Of a DNA stretch of 64,000 bases, positions 8,784 to 17,147 are shown piece after piece. The DNA is taken from assembly GCF_001989615.1 (NCBI RefSeq), contig NZ_CP019067.1, positions 2,790,001 to 2,854,000 of the forward strand, read 5' to 3'. A program made the position numbers and the translations under genes. Each line of letters starts with the position of its first letter. Position 1 is the stretch's first letter. The notes beneath the pieces are model-generated. The model searched no databases. It was not told the DNA's origin and saw only the letters and a list, made by a program, of their open reading frames with translations. The stretch is from Halorientalis sp. IM1011. Lineage in GTDB: Archaea > Halobacteriota > Halobacteria > Halobacteriales > Haloarculaceae.

Positions 8784-9272
8784 GTGCTGACGCTCCTGGT
8801 CGCGTTCTTCGAGGGTAACGAGGATCGCGACACCGGGAAGGGTGTTACGGCGGTGGGGGATCGCATCCGGGTCGAGGTCGAGGGGGTGACCCACGAGTTG
8901 ACCCGCGAAGAGGCGACCGAACTCAAAGGGCAGATAGACGACGCGCTGACGAGTCGCCGGGAGTTCCTGCACACCGCAGGGCAGTTCCGCGACGACGGCG
9001 CGTACGTCGTCTCGCGTCGGGGTGCCGACTCGGCCGGCAACAGCAAGGTGTTCGAGAGTTTCGAACAGGTGCGCCGGCTCTACGACCGGCTCCCGGCGGA
9101 GTTCACGGCCGACGCGGTCGGCCGATCGGGGATCACCGGCTCGCGCCGGCACATGCTCGTGCGCCACTACGCGGAACATCCGGCGTTCGACTGTACGATC
9201 ACGCGACGGAGTCCGCTGACGGTGCGAAAGACGACGGCCGAGGGGGCCGGCGACGAGGCGACTGCGGACTGA
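8784..9272 (+). CDS. Haloarchaeal conserved hypothetical protein
   Basis: 162 aa from a GTG at 8784. No family is recognised with confidence. The N-terminal third (GDRIRVEVEGVTHELTREEA) looks like a small beta-strand module followed by a helix. The middle has FEQVRRLYDRLPAEFTADAVGR and GSRRHMLVRHYAEHP, resembling a small DNA/RNA-binding helical segment. The start is uncertain: the TATA box at 8743-8751 points to the ATG at 8774, which is in another frame and stops after 14 codons. A later in-frame GTG at 8853 is also possible. Confidence 0.55.
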   Translation: MLTLLVAFFEGNEDRDTGKGVTAVGDRIRVEVEGVTHELTREEATELKGQIDDALTSRREFLHTAGQFRDDGAYVVSRRGADSAGNSKVFESFEQVRRLYDRLPAEFTADAVGRSGITGSRRHMLVRHYAEHPAFDCTITRRSPLTVRKTTAEGAGDEATAD

Positions 9273-9349
9273 CGAACGAAAGACGGCAGCGGCCGACTCA
9301 CGAACGGAGGCCGTCGGTCACCGGTCGCCTTCTCGAAAAAGTCGCGGAG

Positions 9350-10384
9350 CTACTGGATCTCGGTGTGGACCGACTCCTCGTTGAGCGCGAGGTTCGTCGC
9401 GATCTCGGCGTTCCGGACGGCGTACTGGGCGGTCTGCTGGAGGCTGACCAGCACCTCCCGGACCCGGAGCAGTTCCTCGTTTTCCATCTCCGGGAGATCG
9501 TCCAGAATCTCCTGTTCGCGGTTGCCGATCTGGGCGTACAGCTTCCGGACCTCGATGGCGGCGTCGTAGTCCCGCTCGACGGCGGCTTTGACCGCCATCT
9601 CGGTGATCTCGTTGACCTGGTCCGTGAACTCCCGGATGCGCCGCATCGTCGAGGATTCGACGTTGAGGGTGTGACCCTCGGTTTCGAGGACGATCTCGGC
9701 GATGTCCTCGGCGTTGTCCGCGGTGAGTTCGAGGTTCTTGGCGATCGAGCGGTAGCCGATCAGTGGGAAGCCGTTGTCCAGCCCCACCGCCCGCGCGAGG
9801 TTGGGGTTCTGGTAGGCCGTGAAGATCAGTCGCAAGAGGAGAACGAATATCTTGTTGGCCTGTCGCTCCCGGTTGAGGGCTCGCTGGGCGAGGTCGGGGT
9901 TGCCGTGGGCCAGCGCCTTGACGGCCTCGTTCCGCATCGTCGACCCGGTCGATTCGAGCCGTTCGAGCAGGTTGTTCAGCGTGAAGTCTTCGGGGTCGAC
10001 CGAACAGCGAATGGCGATACGCTCGGGCGTCTCCTCGATGACGCCAAGGCCCATCAGCTGTGTCTCGGCGTTGTAGACGGCGTTGATGTGTTCGGATTTG
10101 AGGGTGCCGTCCTCGCCGGCCTCGACGTGGATGATGCGTCGGCCGAGAACGTACTGGGCGACGATGGCCCGCTCGACGGCGTCCGCATCGAGGTCCTCGG
10201 TGTAGATGATCGCTTCGGACTCTTCGGTCTGAACGGACTCGGGCATCACGGTGAGCGTTCCCTTCCCACCGATGCGCAGGGACACCTCGTCGCCTTTCTC
10301 GACGTTGTGCTCCGACGCCCATTCGGCGGGCAACGTCATCGCCAGCGTGGAGGGACCGAGCCGCTGTACTTTCCGCGTTTCCAT
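9350..10384 (-). CDS. phoU: AbrB-PhoU phosphate uptake regulator
   Basis: 344 aa. The N-terminal SpoVT/AbrB DNA-binding swapped-hairpin domain (KVQRLGPSTLAMTLPAEWA, about 4-22) is followed by PhoU-type four-helix regions (about 120-335). This architecture is the usual archaeal PhoU, thought to regulate phosphate transport genes; no pst genes are seen here. The upstream gap (10385-10487) is AT-rich, with ctatacacc/ttaatc stretches suitable for its promoter. It is convergent with the gene at 8784. Confidence 0.85.
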   Translation of the reverse strand: METRKVQRLGPSTLAMTLPAEWASEHNVEKGDEVSLRIGGKGTLTVMPESVQTEESEAIIYTEDLDADAVERAIVAQYVLGRRIIHVEAGEDGTLKSEHINAVYNAETQLMGLGVIEETPERIAIRCSVDPEDFTLNNLLERLESTGSTMRNEAVKALAHGNPDLAQRALNRERQANKIFVLLLRLIFTAYQNPNLARAVGLDNGFPLIGYRSIAKNLELTADNAEDIAEIVLETEGHTLNVESSTMRRIREFTDQVNEITEMAVKAAVERDYDAAIEVRKLYAQIGNREQEILDDLPEMENEELLRVREVLVSLQQTAQYAVRNAEIATNLALNEESVHTEIQ

Positions 10385-10487
10385 ACTCCCTTTGTCAGAC
10401 GCCGGCGACCTTAATCTTATCTATACACCACTTAATCCGGAAACGAATGTAATACCTCTTGATCGATAAGGCAGAAATTCCACGTTC

Positions 10488-11555
10488 CTAAATCACTTGC
10501 ATCAGCCGTCGCTCGTACCGGCCGACCCTGACCTGGAGCCACCCCGTGAGTTCCTCGTCGAGATCCGGATCGCCGGTGTCGACCCGGAGCGTGCCGAGTT
10601 CGTCGAGCTTGGACTTCGAGGCGACGACTTCGAGGTCGCACTGCTCGATCACGGCCGGCGAGAGTTGCTGGTTCCCGCGGCCGAAGACGAACCCCTGCCC
10701 GCCGATGGGCGAGACGACGATGACGTTCTCCTCGCCGAGGTGATCGAGAATTTCGCGTTCGCTCGCGTCCGCGACCAGCACCTCGCCGTCCCGCCACACG
10801 TCGACGCCGAGCGGTGACCCCTCGAAGCCGAGTCGCTCCTTGACCGCGCCGACCGTGCTCCCGGGACCGAGGACGTAGGTCACGCCGTCGCGAACCTCGC
10901 GGGCGACCCCCTCGGCGAGGCTCTCGACGGTGCCGCCACCGAGTTGTTTGCTGGCCTGGCGCTGTTCGGCGGCCGGGACGCGCACGACGGCGCGCAACTC
11001 CGTGTGGACCTCGCCGTCGCGGTACTCGTCCTCGTCGATGTCGTTGACCTCGGCGCGCTCGGTGTCCTCGAAGGTCGCGGCGATGTCGCCCGCGGCCCGT
11101 GGCGTGACCCCGAACACCGACGAGTACACCTTGACGCCCGCGGGGACCCCCAGCATCGGCACGTCGGCGTCACCCTCCCGGATGGTCTCGGCCACGTCGA
11201 CGGCGGTCCCGTCACCGCCGACGAACAGGACGAGATCGACTCCCTCGTCGAGGAAGGTCTCGACGGCCGCGCGCGTGTCGCTCGCAGCGGTCTCCTCGCC
11301 CGCGGGTTCACCGACGACCCGCGGTTCGAAACCGGCCTCGCGGGCGACGGCTTCGCCCATCGGTGCCGCGTACGTGAGAATCTCTGTCTCGGGGGCGCGC
11401 TCGTGGATCCTATCCAGTGCCGCGCGGGCGCGGGAGGGGGCGCGCGGTTCCGCGCCGCGTTCGCGTGCCTCGTCGACTTTCCCGTCCGTCCCTTTCAGCC
11501 CGACGCGCCCGCCCATCCCGGCGATGGGGTTGACGACGACCCCGATCCGTCCCAT
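10488..11555 (-). CDS. Archaeal ATP/polyphosphate-NAD kinase (COG3199 type)
   Basis: 355 aa from the ATG at 11555. It makes NADP from NAD. The Rossmann start GRIGVVVNPIAGMGGRVGLK and the hallmark LFVGGDGTAVDVAETI are present, followed by PMLGVPAGVKVYSSVFGVTP. The length and the C-terminal half (SPIGGQGFVFGRGNQQLSP) match the long archaeal COG3199 family rather than the short bacterial NadK. The longer frame to 11756 is not used: a TATA-like TTTTTACG on this strand lies about 28 bases before 11555, giving a leaderless start. It is upstream of phoU but separated by 103 bases. Confidence 0.88.
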   Translation of the reverse strand: MGRIGVVVNPIAGMGGRVGLKGTDGKVDEARERGAEPRAPSRARAALDRIHERAPETEILTYAAPMGEAVAREAGFEPRVVGEPAGEETAASDTRAAVETFLDEGVDLVLFVGGDGTAVDVAETIREGDADVPMLGVPAGVKVYSSVFGVTPRAAGDIAATFEDTERAEVNDIDEDEYRDGEVHTELRAVVRVPAAEQRQASKQLGGGTVESLAEGVAREVRDGVTYVLGPGSTVGAVKERLGFEGSPLGVDVWRDGEVLVADASEREILDHLGEENVIVVSPIGGQGFVFGRGNQQLSPAVIEQCDLEVVASKSKLDELGTLRVDTGDPDLDEELTGWLQVRVGRYERRLMQVI

Positions 11556-11688
11556 TACCGTACGGTTCCCGTGGCAGCGTAAAAAGGCGTCCGACGGCGG
11601 CAGGGCGTCACACCACGTACTCTTAACCATCTGAAACGTCCGCTCGCGCTCCGGGATTCTTAAGGCCCAGCGGTCGGAACGGCCGGCT

Positions 11689-11829
11689 ATGAACGCGATA
11701 CTCTCGACCGCGGCCGCGAACGCATCGGAACCGGGCGTCCAGGAGGCGATCATCAACAGCAGCGGTGCCCTCGTCGGACTGGTAGGCGTGTTGCTCGCCG
11801 CGGCCTGGGTCGCGTATCTATACCGCTAA
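11689..11829 (+). CDS. 46-residue membrane protein
   Basis: ATG at 11689 encodes a 46 aa protein: a polar N-terminus (MNAILSTAAANASEPG) and one transmembrane helix (about residues 25-44) ending in AYLYR. A TATA-like ttcttaagg lies about 28 bases before the start, consistent with a leaderless gene. Its stop (TAA 11827-11829) overlaps the stop of the convergent CinA-like gene. The function is unknown; it could be a small subunit of a membrane complex. Confidence 0.6.
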   Translation: MNAILSTAAANASEPGVQEAIINSSGALVGLVGVLLAAAWVAYLYR

Positions 11830-12527
11830 CCGTCCGCCGCTTCCGGCGATTCGACCCGTTCGCGGAGCCACACGGCCGCCTCGCGGACCGCCTCCGCATT
11901 CGTGCTCTCCAGTTTTATCCGAACCGTCTCGCCGGGGTAGCTCCCCACCTTCACGTCGAATTCCTCGCGTACGTCCCGAACCCGGTCGAGCAGCGCACTC
12001 TCGGGTTCGTCGGCGACGACTGTCTCGACGTGGCGACGCTCGCCCGAGAAGCGATCCGCAACGTCCTCGAACATCGCCTTCATCTCGTCGGGGACCCCCG
12101 GCAGGACGTACACCGATTCGAGGACGCAGCCGGGCGCGACCCCCTCGCGGTTCGGGAGCATCTCCGCGCCGGCGGGTATGTCTGCGGTCCCCTCGGCGAG
12201 GTCCTCGCGGGTGTACCCCCCTTCAGATTCGAGCCAGTCCAGTGCCTCGTCGCTCCGGGTCACCTCGCGGCCGAAGGCTGTCGCCACGCCCGCCATCGTC
12301 ACGTCGTCGTGGGTCGGTCCCAGTCCGCCCGTGACGACGACGGCGTCGTACTCGGCGCGGTACTCGTTGACCACGCGGGCGATGTCGGCGATCCGATCCG
12401 GGACGACCGTCACTCGCTCGACGGTCGCACCCCGGTCGGTGAGTCGCTCTCCCAGCCAGGCGGCGTTCGTGTTGACCGTGTCCCCCGCGAGCAACTCGTC
12501 GCCCACGGTGACCAGCGCGACGCGCAT
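11826..12527 (-). CDS. CinA N-terminal/MoaB-like molybdopterin-binding protein
   Basis: 233 aa. RVALVTVGDELLAGDTVNTNAAWL opens the MoCF/MogA fold, and VVTGGLGPTHDDVTM is the pterin/nucleotide-binding loop. NREGVAPGCVLESVYVLPGVPDEM completes the family signature. It lacks the C-terminal amidohydrolase part of bacterial CinA, as is usual for archaeal relatives. It may be an ADP-ribose/nucleotide pyrophosphatase-like or cofactor-binding protein. A TATA-like ttttatt lies about 28 bases upstream of 12527 on this strand. Confidence 0.85.
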   Translation of the reverse strand: MRVALVTVGDELLAGDTVNTNAAWLGERLTDRGATVERVTVVPDRIADIARVVNEYRAEYDAVVVTGGLGPTHDDVTMAGVATAFGREVTRSDEALDWLESEGGYTREDLAEGTADIPAGAEMLPNREGVAPGCVLESVYVLPGVPDEMKAMFEDVADRFSGERRHVETVVADEPESALLDRVRDVREEFDVKVGSYPGETVRIKLESTNAEAVREAAVWLRERVESPEAADG

Positions 12528-12558
12528 ACCTCGGGTTGGCGACCCGCGAATAAAAGTC

Positions 12559-13194
12559 CTACAGTCCCGCCACGTCCGGCTCTTCGGTCCGGATATCCTC
12601 CACTTCGAGATGATCGAGGACGTTCACGAACGCCCCGGGATCGGGCACGAGGAAGATCCGGATGCGAAACGCCTGTTTGGGCTCGGTCACGTCGACCTGC
12701 GAGTCGAGCACGATGGCCAGCGAGTCGTCGGTGATGTGCGAGAGGTTCGCCGCCATCAACTCCCGGCCGGTGCCGTGTTCGAGTTCCGGCGTCCCCATCT
12801 CGATGGAGCGACCGAGCGTGTTGGCGAGCCCGTCGATGAATCCCGAGGTGAAGATGTTACACATCTCCTGCAGGGCGCTCTCGTGGAACTGGTTCAACTC
12901 CCCTTCGACCGCCCGGCCGGTCATGTGTTCGGCGACGTTCTCGGCCGTCTCCATCCCGAAGGTCATCACGAAGTAGCCGTAGGGCGGTTCGGTCAGTTTC
13001 ACCGAGGCACAGAACAGTCGCTCGTCACCCAGATCGTCGGGGATGTCGCCCGGTTCGACCATCGAGAGGCTCTTGACCGCGACCGACGCGTCGAGCCCCG
13101 CCAGCGACTCCAGCGAGTCGGCGACGTTGCCCGCACCGCTCTCCATGAGCACGTTGATGATCCGGAGCTTGCGCACGTCGATCAGCAGGGGCAT
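12559..13194 (-). CDS. cheC: CheC-type chemotaxis phosphatase
   Basis: 211 aa. Two CheC/CheX helices are present. The first contains ESGAGNVADSLESLAG. The second, FHESALQEMCNIFTSGFIDGL, has the E-x3-N dephosphorylation motif (Glu in QEMCN). In this family such motifs dephosphorylate CheY-P, tuning archaellum switching. No other che or fla gene is in the window, so this is an isolated copy and may serve a different response regulator. It is upstream of the CinA-like gene on the same strand, with a 31-base gap that holds the latter's promoter. Confidence 0.85.
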   Translation of the reverse strand: MPLLIDVRKLRIINVLMESGAGNVADSLESLAGLDASVAVKSLSMVEPGDIPDDLGDERLFCASVKLTEPPYGYFVMTFGMETAENVAEHMTGRAVEGELNQFHESALQEMCNIFTSGFIDGLANTLGRSIEMGTPELEHGTGRELMAANLSHITDDSLAIVLDSQVDVTEPKQAFRIRIFLVPDPGAFVNVLDHLEVEDIRTEEPDVAGL

Positions 13195-13299
13195 CGACGG
13201 TCACGAGGGCGGCCGCCCGGTTGAAGCTTCGGGCCGCTTCGGGTCCCGAATCACCCATTCACGACGCGACGGCCGTCACCGTATTCCCGGCGACGGCTG

Positions 13300-14070
13300 T
13301 CACCGCATTCCCGGTGGCGGGCCGTCGTCGCCCACGTCGTCACCGGTGTCGACGTCGAGCCCGACCTCCTCGCGTCGCCGTTCGAGTTCGCGGATCTGCC
13401 GGAGGTAGTAGATCGTGCCGCCAGTGCCGATCACCAGCGCCAGAATCACCAGTGCGCCGAAGATCCACAGGTCCCGCTCCAGATACCAGCGGATCGAGAG
13501 CATCCGGCTCTCCACGTCGTCCCAGACGAGCGTCACGCGGTCGTTCTCCAGCGTGGCGTCGTACTCGCCGGGGCTGACCTGTGCCAGGATCGGGACGCTG
13601 ACGCGTGCGCTCTCCGGTAGCGTCACCTCGTAACTCCCCGAGACGAACGTCGGCAGATTGAAGCTCTTCCCGTTTCGCGGGGCCGAGAATGCCACGCTCC
13701 CGCTGACCTGCTCGCCCGGCAGCGAGACGTTCGTGCGCCGGCGGGTCCGCTCCACGTCGTCGGCGGTGAGGTTCCGGACTGTGCCGTTCTCGAACCGGAA
13801 CTTCAGGCCCTCGATGTCCAGCGGGTGCTCGGTCCCCAGCGCGTCCCGGTCGTAGAGTTCGAGGTAAGACCGGTTCTCGACCCGATAGACGGCCGTATAG
13901 CGCGTGTCGTTGATGTCGAACGTCGCGTTGGCGTCGGTCTCCCAGTCGTAGGTGACGTTCTTGCCCAGCGCTTCCGCGTCTGGTTCTCCCGGCCCCAGTA
14001 TCGATGAACAGCCCGCGAGGGTGAGGAGGGCGGCGAGCGCGACGACTCCGAGGACGAGGCGGCGATTCAT
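13300..14070 (-). CDS. DUF5803-like membrane lipoprotein
   Basis: 256 aa from the ATG at 14070. A lipoprotein signal with lipobox LAGC (about C21) leads to an Asn/Thr-rich extracytoplasmic beta-domain (about 25-205), one transmembrane helix (about 207-228) and an acidic cytoplasmic tail after a charged RQIRELERRREEVG helix. I recognise it as the haloarchaeal DUF5803 family (from memory). Its ATG overlaps the DUF2110 stop by 4 bases, and DUF2110 in turn abuts tfe, so all three are likely co-transcribed. The function is unknown. Confidence 0.75.
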   Translation of the reverse strand: MNRRLVLGVVALAALLTLAGCSSILGPGEPDAEALGKNVTYDWETDANATFDINDTRYTAVYRVENRSYLELYDRDALGTEHPLDIEGLKFRFENGTVRNLTADDVERTRRRTNVSLPGEQVSGSVAFSAPRNGKSFNLPTFVSGSYEVTLPESARVSVPILAQVSPGEYDATLENDRVTLVWDDVESRMLSIRWYLERDLWIFGALVILALVIGTGGTIYYLRQIRELERRREEVGLDVDTGDDVGDDGPPPGMR

Positions 14071-14732
14071 GGAACGACGGCGAGGATCTCCGAGGGGAGG
14101 TGTTTGCCGATGCTGGCGAGCAGGCCCGGCGGGTCGGTCCCCTCCTTGCAGAGCACCGACTGTTCGAGCAGGCCCTGCCGCTCGACGGTCACGATGTCCT
14201 GCGCGTGGCCCGCGCGGTTGACGGTAGCCCGCACCTCCGCCCGGGTCGCGCTGTTGACGTTGACCCGCCCGGTCCCGCGGGTCCAGTCGTACAACTCGTC
14301 GCGCTGGTCGTCCGACAGCCGCGGCGAGTCGTCCCAGACGAATTCGAGCGGGAGGTGCTGGACCAGTCCGAACCGTTTGCGGATCTGCTCGGGCGAGCCC
14401 TGCCCGAGGCCGATCTCCGCGGCCGGGATCCGGACCTCCTGCCCGGCGTCGAGGACGAACCCGTCCTCGTCCCAGCCGTCGAGGGTCCCGACGTAGGTCT
14501 CGCCGGCCTCGAACTCCGTCGTGATCGCGCCCCACTCCTCGCGGAGCAGGTTGCGCGCGGCCACGGCGTCGTCGCCCTCCACGGTGACGGAGGGGAAGTC
14601 GTCGTCGCGGAGGCCGACCTCGTAGGTCACGTCGAGGTCGCCGACCGCGTTCTGGATCAGGGAGCCGAGACCGTCGAGTGCGCGCTCGCGGGCGTCACCG
14701 TCGACGTAGCACTTCGTTGCGAGGACGACCAT
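14067..14732 (-). CDS. DUF2110 family protein
   Basis: 221 aa archaeal conserved protein. Recognisable parts are the N-terminal ferredoxin-like-looking segment (LATKCYVDGDARERALDGL), a central beta-barrel-like stretch (YVGTLDGWDEDGFVLDAG) resembling an S1/OB RNA-binding module, and the tail GLLASIGKHLPSEILAVVP. The linkage to tfe suggests a role in transcription or RNA handling, but this is inference. It shares one base with tfe (ATG at 14732 overlapping the TGA). Confidence 0.8.
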   Translation of the reverse strand: MVVLATKCYVDGDARERALDGLGSLIQNAVGDLDVTYEVGLRDDDFPSVTVEGDDAVAARNLLREEWGAITTEFEAGETYVGTLDGWDEDGFVLDAGQEVRIPAAEIGLGQGSPEQIRKRFGLVQHLPLEFVWDDSPRLSDDQRDELYDWTRGTGRVNVNSATRAEVRATVNRAGHAQDIVTVERQGLLEQSVLCKEGTDPPGLLASIGKHLPSEILAVVP

Positions 14733-15262
14733 CAGGCTTCGGTCTCTCGTTCCACGTTCAGTTCGTCACGCAGCGAGTCGATGCGTTCCTCCATGGCCTG
14801 GACCAGCGCCGTGTTCTCCATGGCGTCGACCGGCGAGCCACACTCGGGACACTCGAACCCGAAGTCCATCGCCTCGTCGAACTCGAAGCGGATGCCACAG
14901 ACGTCACAGAGGTAGAACTCGTTCTCGTGTTCGTACTGCTCGCGGTCCTCCAGGGCCTCCAGCAGGCGGTACATCTCCTCTTCGAGTTGCTCGGGGATCT
15001 TGTCGTACTCGAAGGTCCAGAGGTAGGTCAGCCACCCCGAATCCTCGTCGCGGAGCCGGCGGTACGTCGCCAGGTCGTTCTCGTAGAGAATGAAAAGCGC
15101 GCGGCGAACGTCGTTGAGCTCCAGCCCCAACTCTTCCGCGAGCTCCTCGTCCGTCACCTCGCCGTCCGGCGGTGCGGCCGCGACGGGCATCCCCTTCGGG
15201 CCCACCAGTTCGTGGAGGTACTTCTGTATGACCGGGTCCTCCAGGAGTTCCTCAAAAGCCAT
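14732..15262 (-). CDS. tfe: Transcription factor E (TFE alpha)
   Basis: 176 aa homologue of the TFIIE alpha N-terminal half. It stabilises the open promoter complex of archaeal RNA polymerase. The winged-helix part is about 1-85 (EEVTDEELAEELGLELNDVRRAL type region) and the zinc ribbon uses C119, C122, C138 and C141 (CDVC ... CPEC). The length is normal. It heads the tfe-DUF2110-DUF5803 overlapping run and has its own promoter. Confidence 0.95.
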   Translation of the reverse strand: MAFEELLEDPVIQKYLHELVGPKGMPVAAAPPDGEVTDEELAEELGLELNDVRRALFILYENDLATYRRLRDEDSGWLTYLWTFEYDKIPEQLEEEMYRLLEALEDREQYEHENEFYLCDVCGIRFEFDEAMDFGFECPECGSPVDAMENTALVQAMEERIDSLRDELNVERETEA

Positions 15263-15288
15263 TGGTGTATCTATCCGTGCCTGCCGCC

Positions 15289-15297
15289 TTTAAAAGC
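15289..15297 (-). promoter_or_regulatory. TATA box of tfe
   Basis: GCTTTTAAA on the minus strand, centred about 31 bases before the tfe ATG, predicts a leaderless or nearly leaderless mRNA. The same AT-rich patch lies in the divergent region before the gene at 15365. Confidence 0.5.
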
Positions 15298-15364
15298 ACC
15301 GGACCGGGTTCCGGCTGGGAAGTTCCACACAGATATTAGGTGGGTGGGACCACGACTGTCGGGT

Positions 15365-16036
15365 ATGGCCGCCCTCTCCGAGTCCCTCCCCGGCAGTCCC
15401 TCGCTCCGGCGTGCACTGTACGCCGTCGGTCTCGTCGTGTTGTTCCGGTATTTCTTCGAGTTCTCGTGGGCACAGGTCGTCGTGATAGCTGCAATCGTCC
15501 TCCTGAGCGAGTCTGCCGAGATCGGCCGCGAGATTCCCCGCATCGACGAACGACACGCACGACTCGCCCTCGGCGGGATCCTGCTCGTCGTCGGCGGGTT
15601 CGTGGCCTGGCGCGGCACCGACACTGGCGTCGCCGCCGGGGCAGCCCTCGTCGGCGGCTGGCTGGTACTGGACGCCCTCTACAGTCTCCGCGCAGGGATC
15701 CGGTTGGACGACGCAGCCGAGGAGGACCCACCGACCAGCGAGATGATGCTGTCGATGCAGGTCGGAAATATCGTCGCCGAGGAACTGAAAGATGGGCCGA
15801 AGACCGTCCCCGAACTCGCTGGGGCGACCGATATGACCGAATCGCGGGTCCGCGACGCGCTCGACTACCACGAGCGGGCCGGGACCGCCTACCGTGTGAG
15901 CGACCACGCCGACGGCGACCGCGAGGTCTGGGCCCTCGACGAGTCGGCTGTCGGTCCCTGGGCGTTCGTCCGGGACAACACCTGGCGGATCGTCGCCCGC
16001 CTCGCCCGCCCGTTCCGGCTGTTCGTGCCGTCCTGA
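15365..16036 (+). CDS. Membrane protein with C-terminal winged-helix domain
   Basis: 223 aa. Three or four hydrophobic helices occupy about residues 16-110. A soluble C-terminal domain follows (about 125-200) with LKDGPKTVPELAGATDMTESRVRDALDYH, a recognisable winged-helix recognition region. This order (membrane helices, then DNA-binding domain) suggests a membrane-tethered regulator. It is divergent from tfe and nearly abuts the convergent aTrm56 gene. The ligand and targets are unknown. Confidence 0.65.
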   Translation: MAALSESLPGSPSLRRALYAVGLVVLFRYFFEFSWAQVVVIAAIVLLSESAEIGREIPRIDERHARLALGGILLVVGGFVAWRGTDTGVAAGAALVGGWLVLDALYSLRAGIRLDDAAEEDPPTSEMMLSMQVGNIVAEELKDGPKTVPELAGATDMTESRVRDALDYHERAGTAYRVSDHADGDREVWALDESAVGPWAFVRDNTWRIVARLARPFRLFVPS

Positions 16037-16046
16037 CGAATTCTGG

Positions 16047-16610
16047 TTACTCGCCGCCGTCAACGTCTCCGTCGGCCTCCTCAACCCGCTTACCGACGGC
16101 CTGAGGGATGACCACTTTCTCGGCGTCCTCCCACTCCCGGTCGAGTTCCCGGCCCTCGAACAGGCGGTCGAGGAAGACGGCGAGCGAGGCGATCTCGGAG
16201 TGGGGCTGGTTCGTGACGCCGACGTTCCAGTCCGCTTTCTCGTACACGTCGAAGGGGACTTTCTCCGCACCGACGACGACCAGAAGCGGCTCCCGTCGCT
16301 CGCGGTGGCGCTCCCGGATCTCGCTTTCGACGGTCTGGACCTCCTCGCCGTACATCGTGAGGTGGACGATCGCGCCCTCCCAGTCACGGAGGGTGGGTCG
16401 CCAGGATTCGACGGTGTCGACGGCGAAGGGGCCGCCGAAGCGGTCGGTGATGTCCTCGACGGTGTCGGCCCGGCTCGCGCCGTCGCCGGCGAGGATCACA
16501 CGGTCGGCCCCCAGCGCCCGCGCGGTCAGCCCGACGTGGGTCGTGATCCGCTCGTCACGGCCCGGTCGGTGGCCGAGTCTGAGCACCGCGACCTCGGGGT
16601 CTCCCTGCAT
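16047..16610 (-). CDS. trm56: tRNA (cytidine-56-2'-O)-methyltransferase aTrm56
   Basis: 187 aa SPOUT-class methyltransferase that makes Cm56 in the T-loop of archaeal tRNAs. Diagnostic pieces are VLRLGHRPGRDERITTHV at the N-terminus, LTARALGADRVILAGD, the conserved IVHLTMYGE and the knot segment LLVVVGAEKVPFDVYEKADWN. NVGVTNQPHSEIASLAVFLDRLF closes the SAM pocket. The start at 16610 is preferred over the in-frame upstream ATG at 16625, because a ggggag ribosome-binding site precedes it closely. Confidence 0.93.
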   Translation of the reverse strand: MQGDPEVAVLRLGHRPGRDERITTHVGLTARALGADRVILAGDGASRADTVEDITDRFGGPFAVDTVESWRPTLRDWEGAIVHLTMYGEEVQTVESEIRERHRERREPLLVVVGAEKVPFDVYEKADWNVGVTNQPHSEIASLAVFLDRLFEGRELDREWEDAEKVVIPQAVGKRVEEADGDVDGGE

Positions 16611-16736
16611 ACTCCCCAGAAGCACCGTGCCCGGTTAGGGGGTTTCGATACGATGGCCGCCCCACTCGTCCGGCCACGGGGTGTGAGTACCTGCGCCGAT
16701 GCAAAGAGTTACACAGCAGCCCCGAAACGAACGTCC

Positions 16737-17054
16737 ATGCGCCCCCTCTCCGTGTCTGCGATCCCGTCCGTCGCCATCTTGGTGGCGATGGTCGTCTTCT
16801 GGCTGGTGATGATCGTGTCGGTCTTCCTGACCAACTCCGCCGTGCTGTTCGCGAAGCGCGCCCCCGATACCCGACGCGAGCGATTCGTGACCACGTGTGC
16901 GCTCGCCACGCTCGGGTCCTTCCTCGCGGGGACGGTGCTGGCCCCACCCGAGCCGTTCACCCAACTCGCGTGGTACCTGGGCGGACTCGTCGTGACGATT
17001 CCGGCGGCGGTCCTGTACGTGACATACGGTGCGACGGTGCTCGACACCATCTGA
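16737..17054 (+). CDS. Small three-helix membrane protein
   Basis: 105 aa with three hydrophobic helices (about 8-32, 52-68, 75-100) and a short charged loop KRAPDTRRER between the first two. No motif or family is recognised. It has an ATG at 16737 and its own upstream region. Possible roles are those of a small membrane accessory protein. Confidence 0.55.
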   Translation: MRPLSVSAIPSVAILVAMVVFWLVMIVSVFLTNSAVLFAKRAPDTRRERFVTTCALATLGSFLAGTVLAPPEPFTQLAWYLGGLVVTIPAAVLYVTYGATVLDTI

Positions 17055-17147
17055 ACGAGTTCGTTCCGCGTTCTGCTGCGTGGGTTCAACTCCCGCTCCG
17101 AAAAGATTTCGTTACATTATTATCAGATTTCTATACTCATTTCCCGT

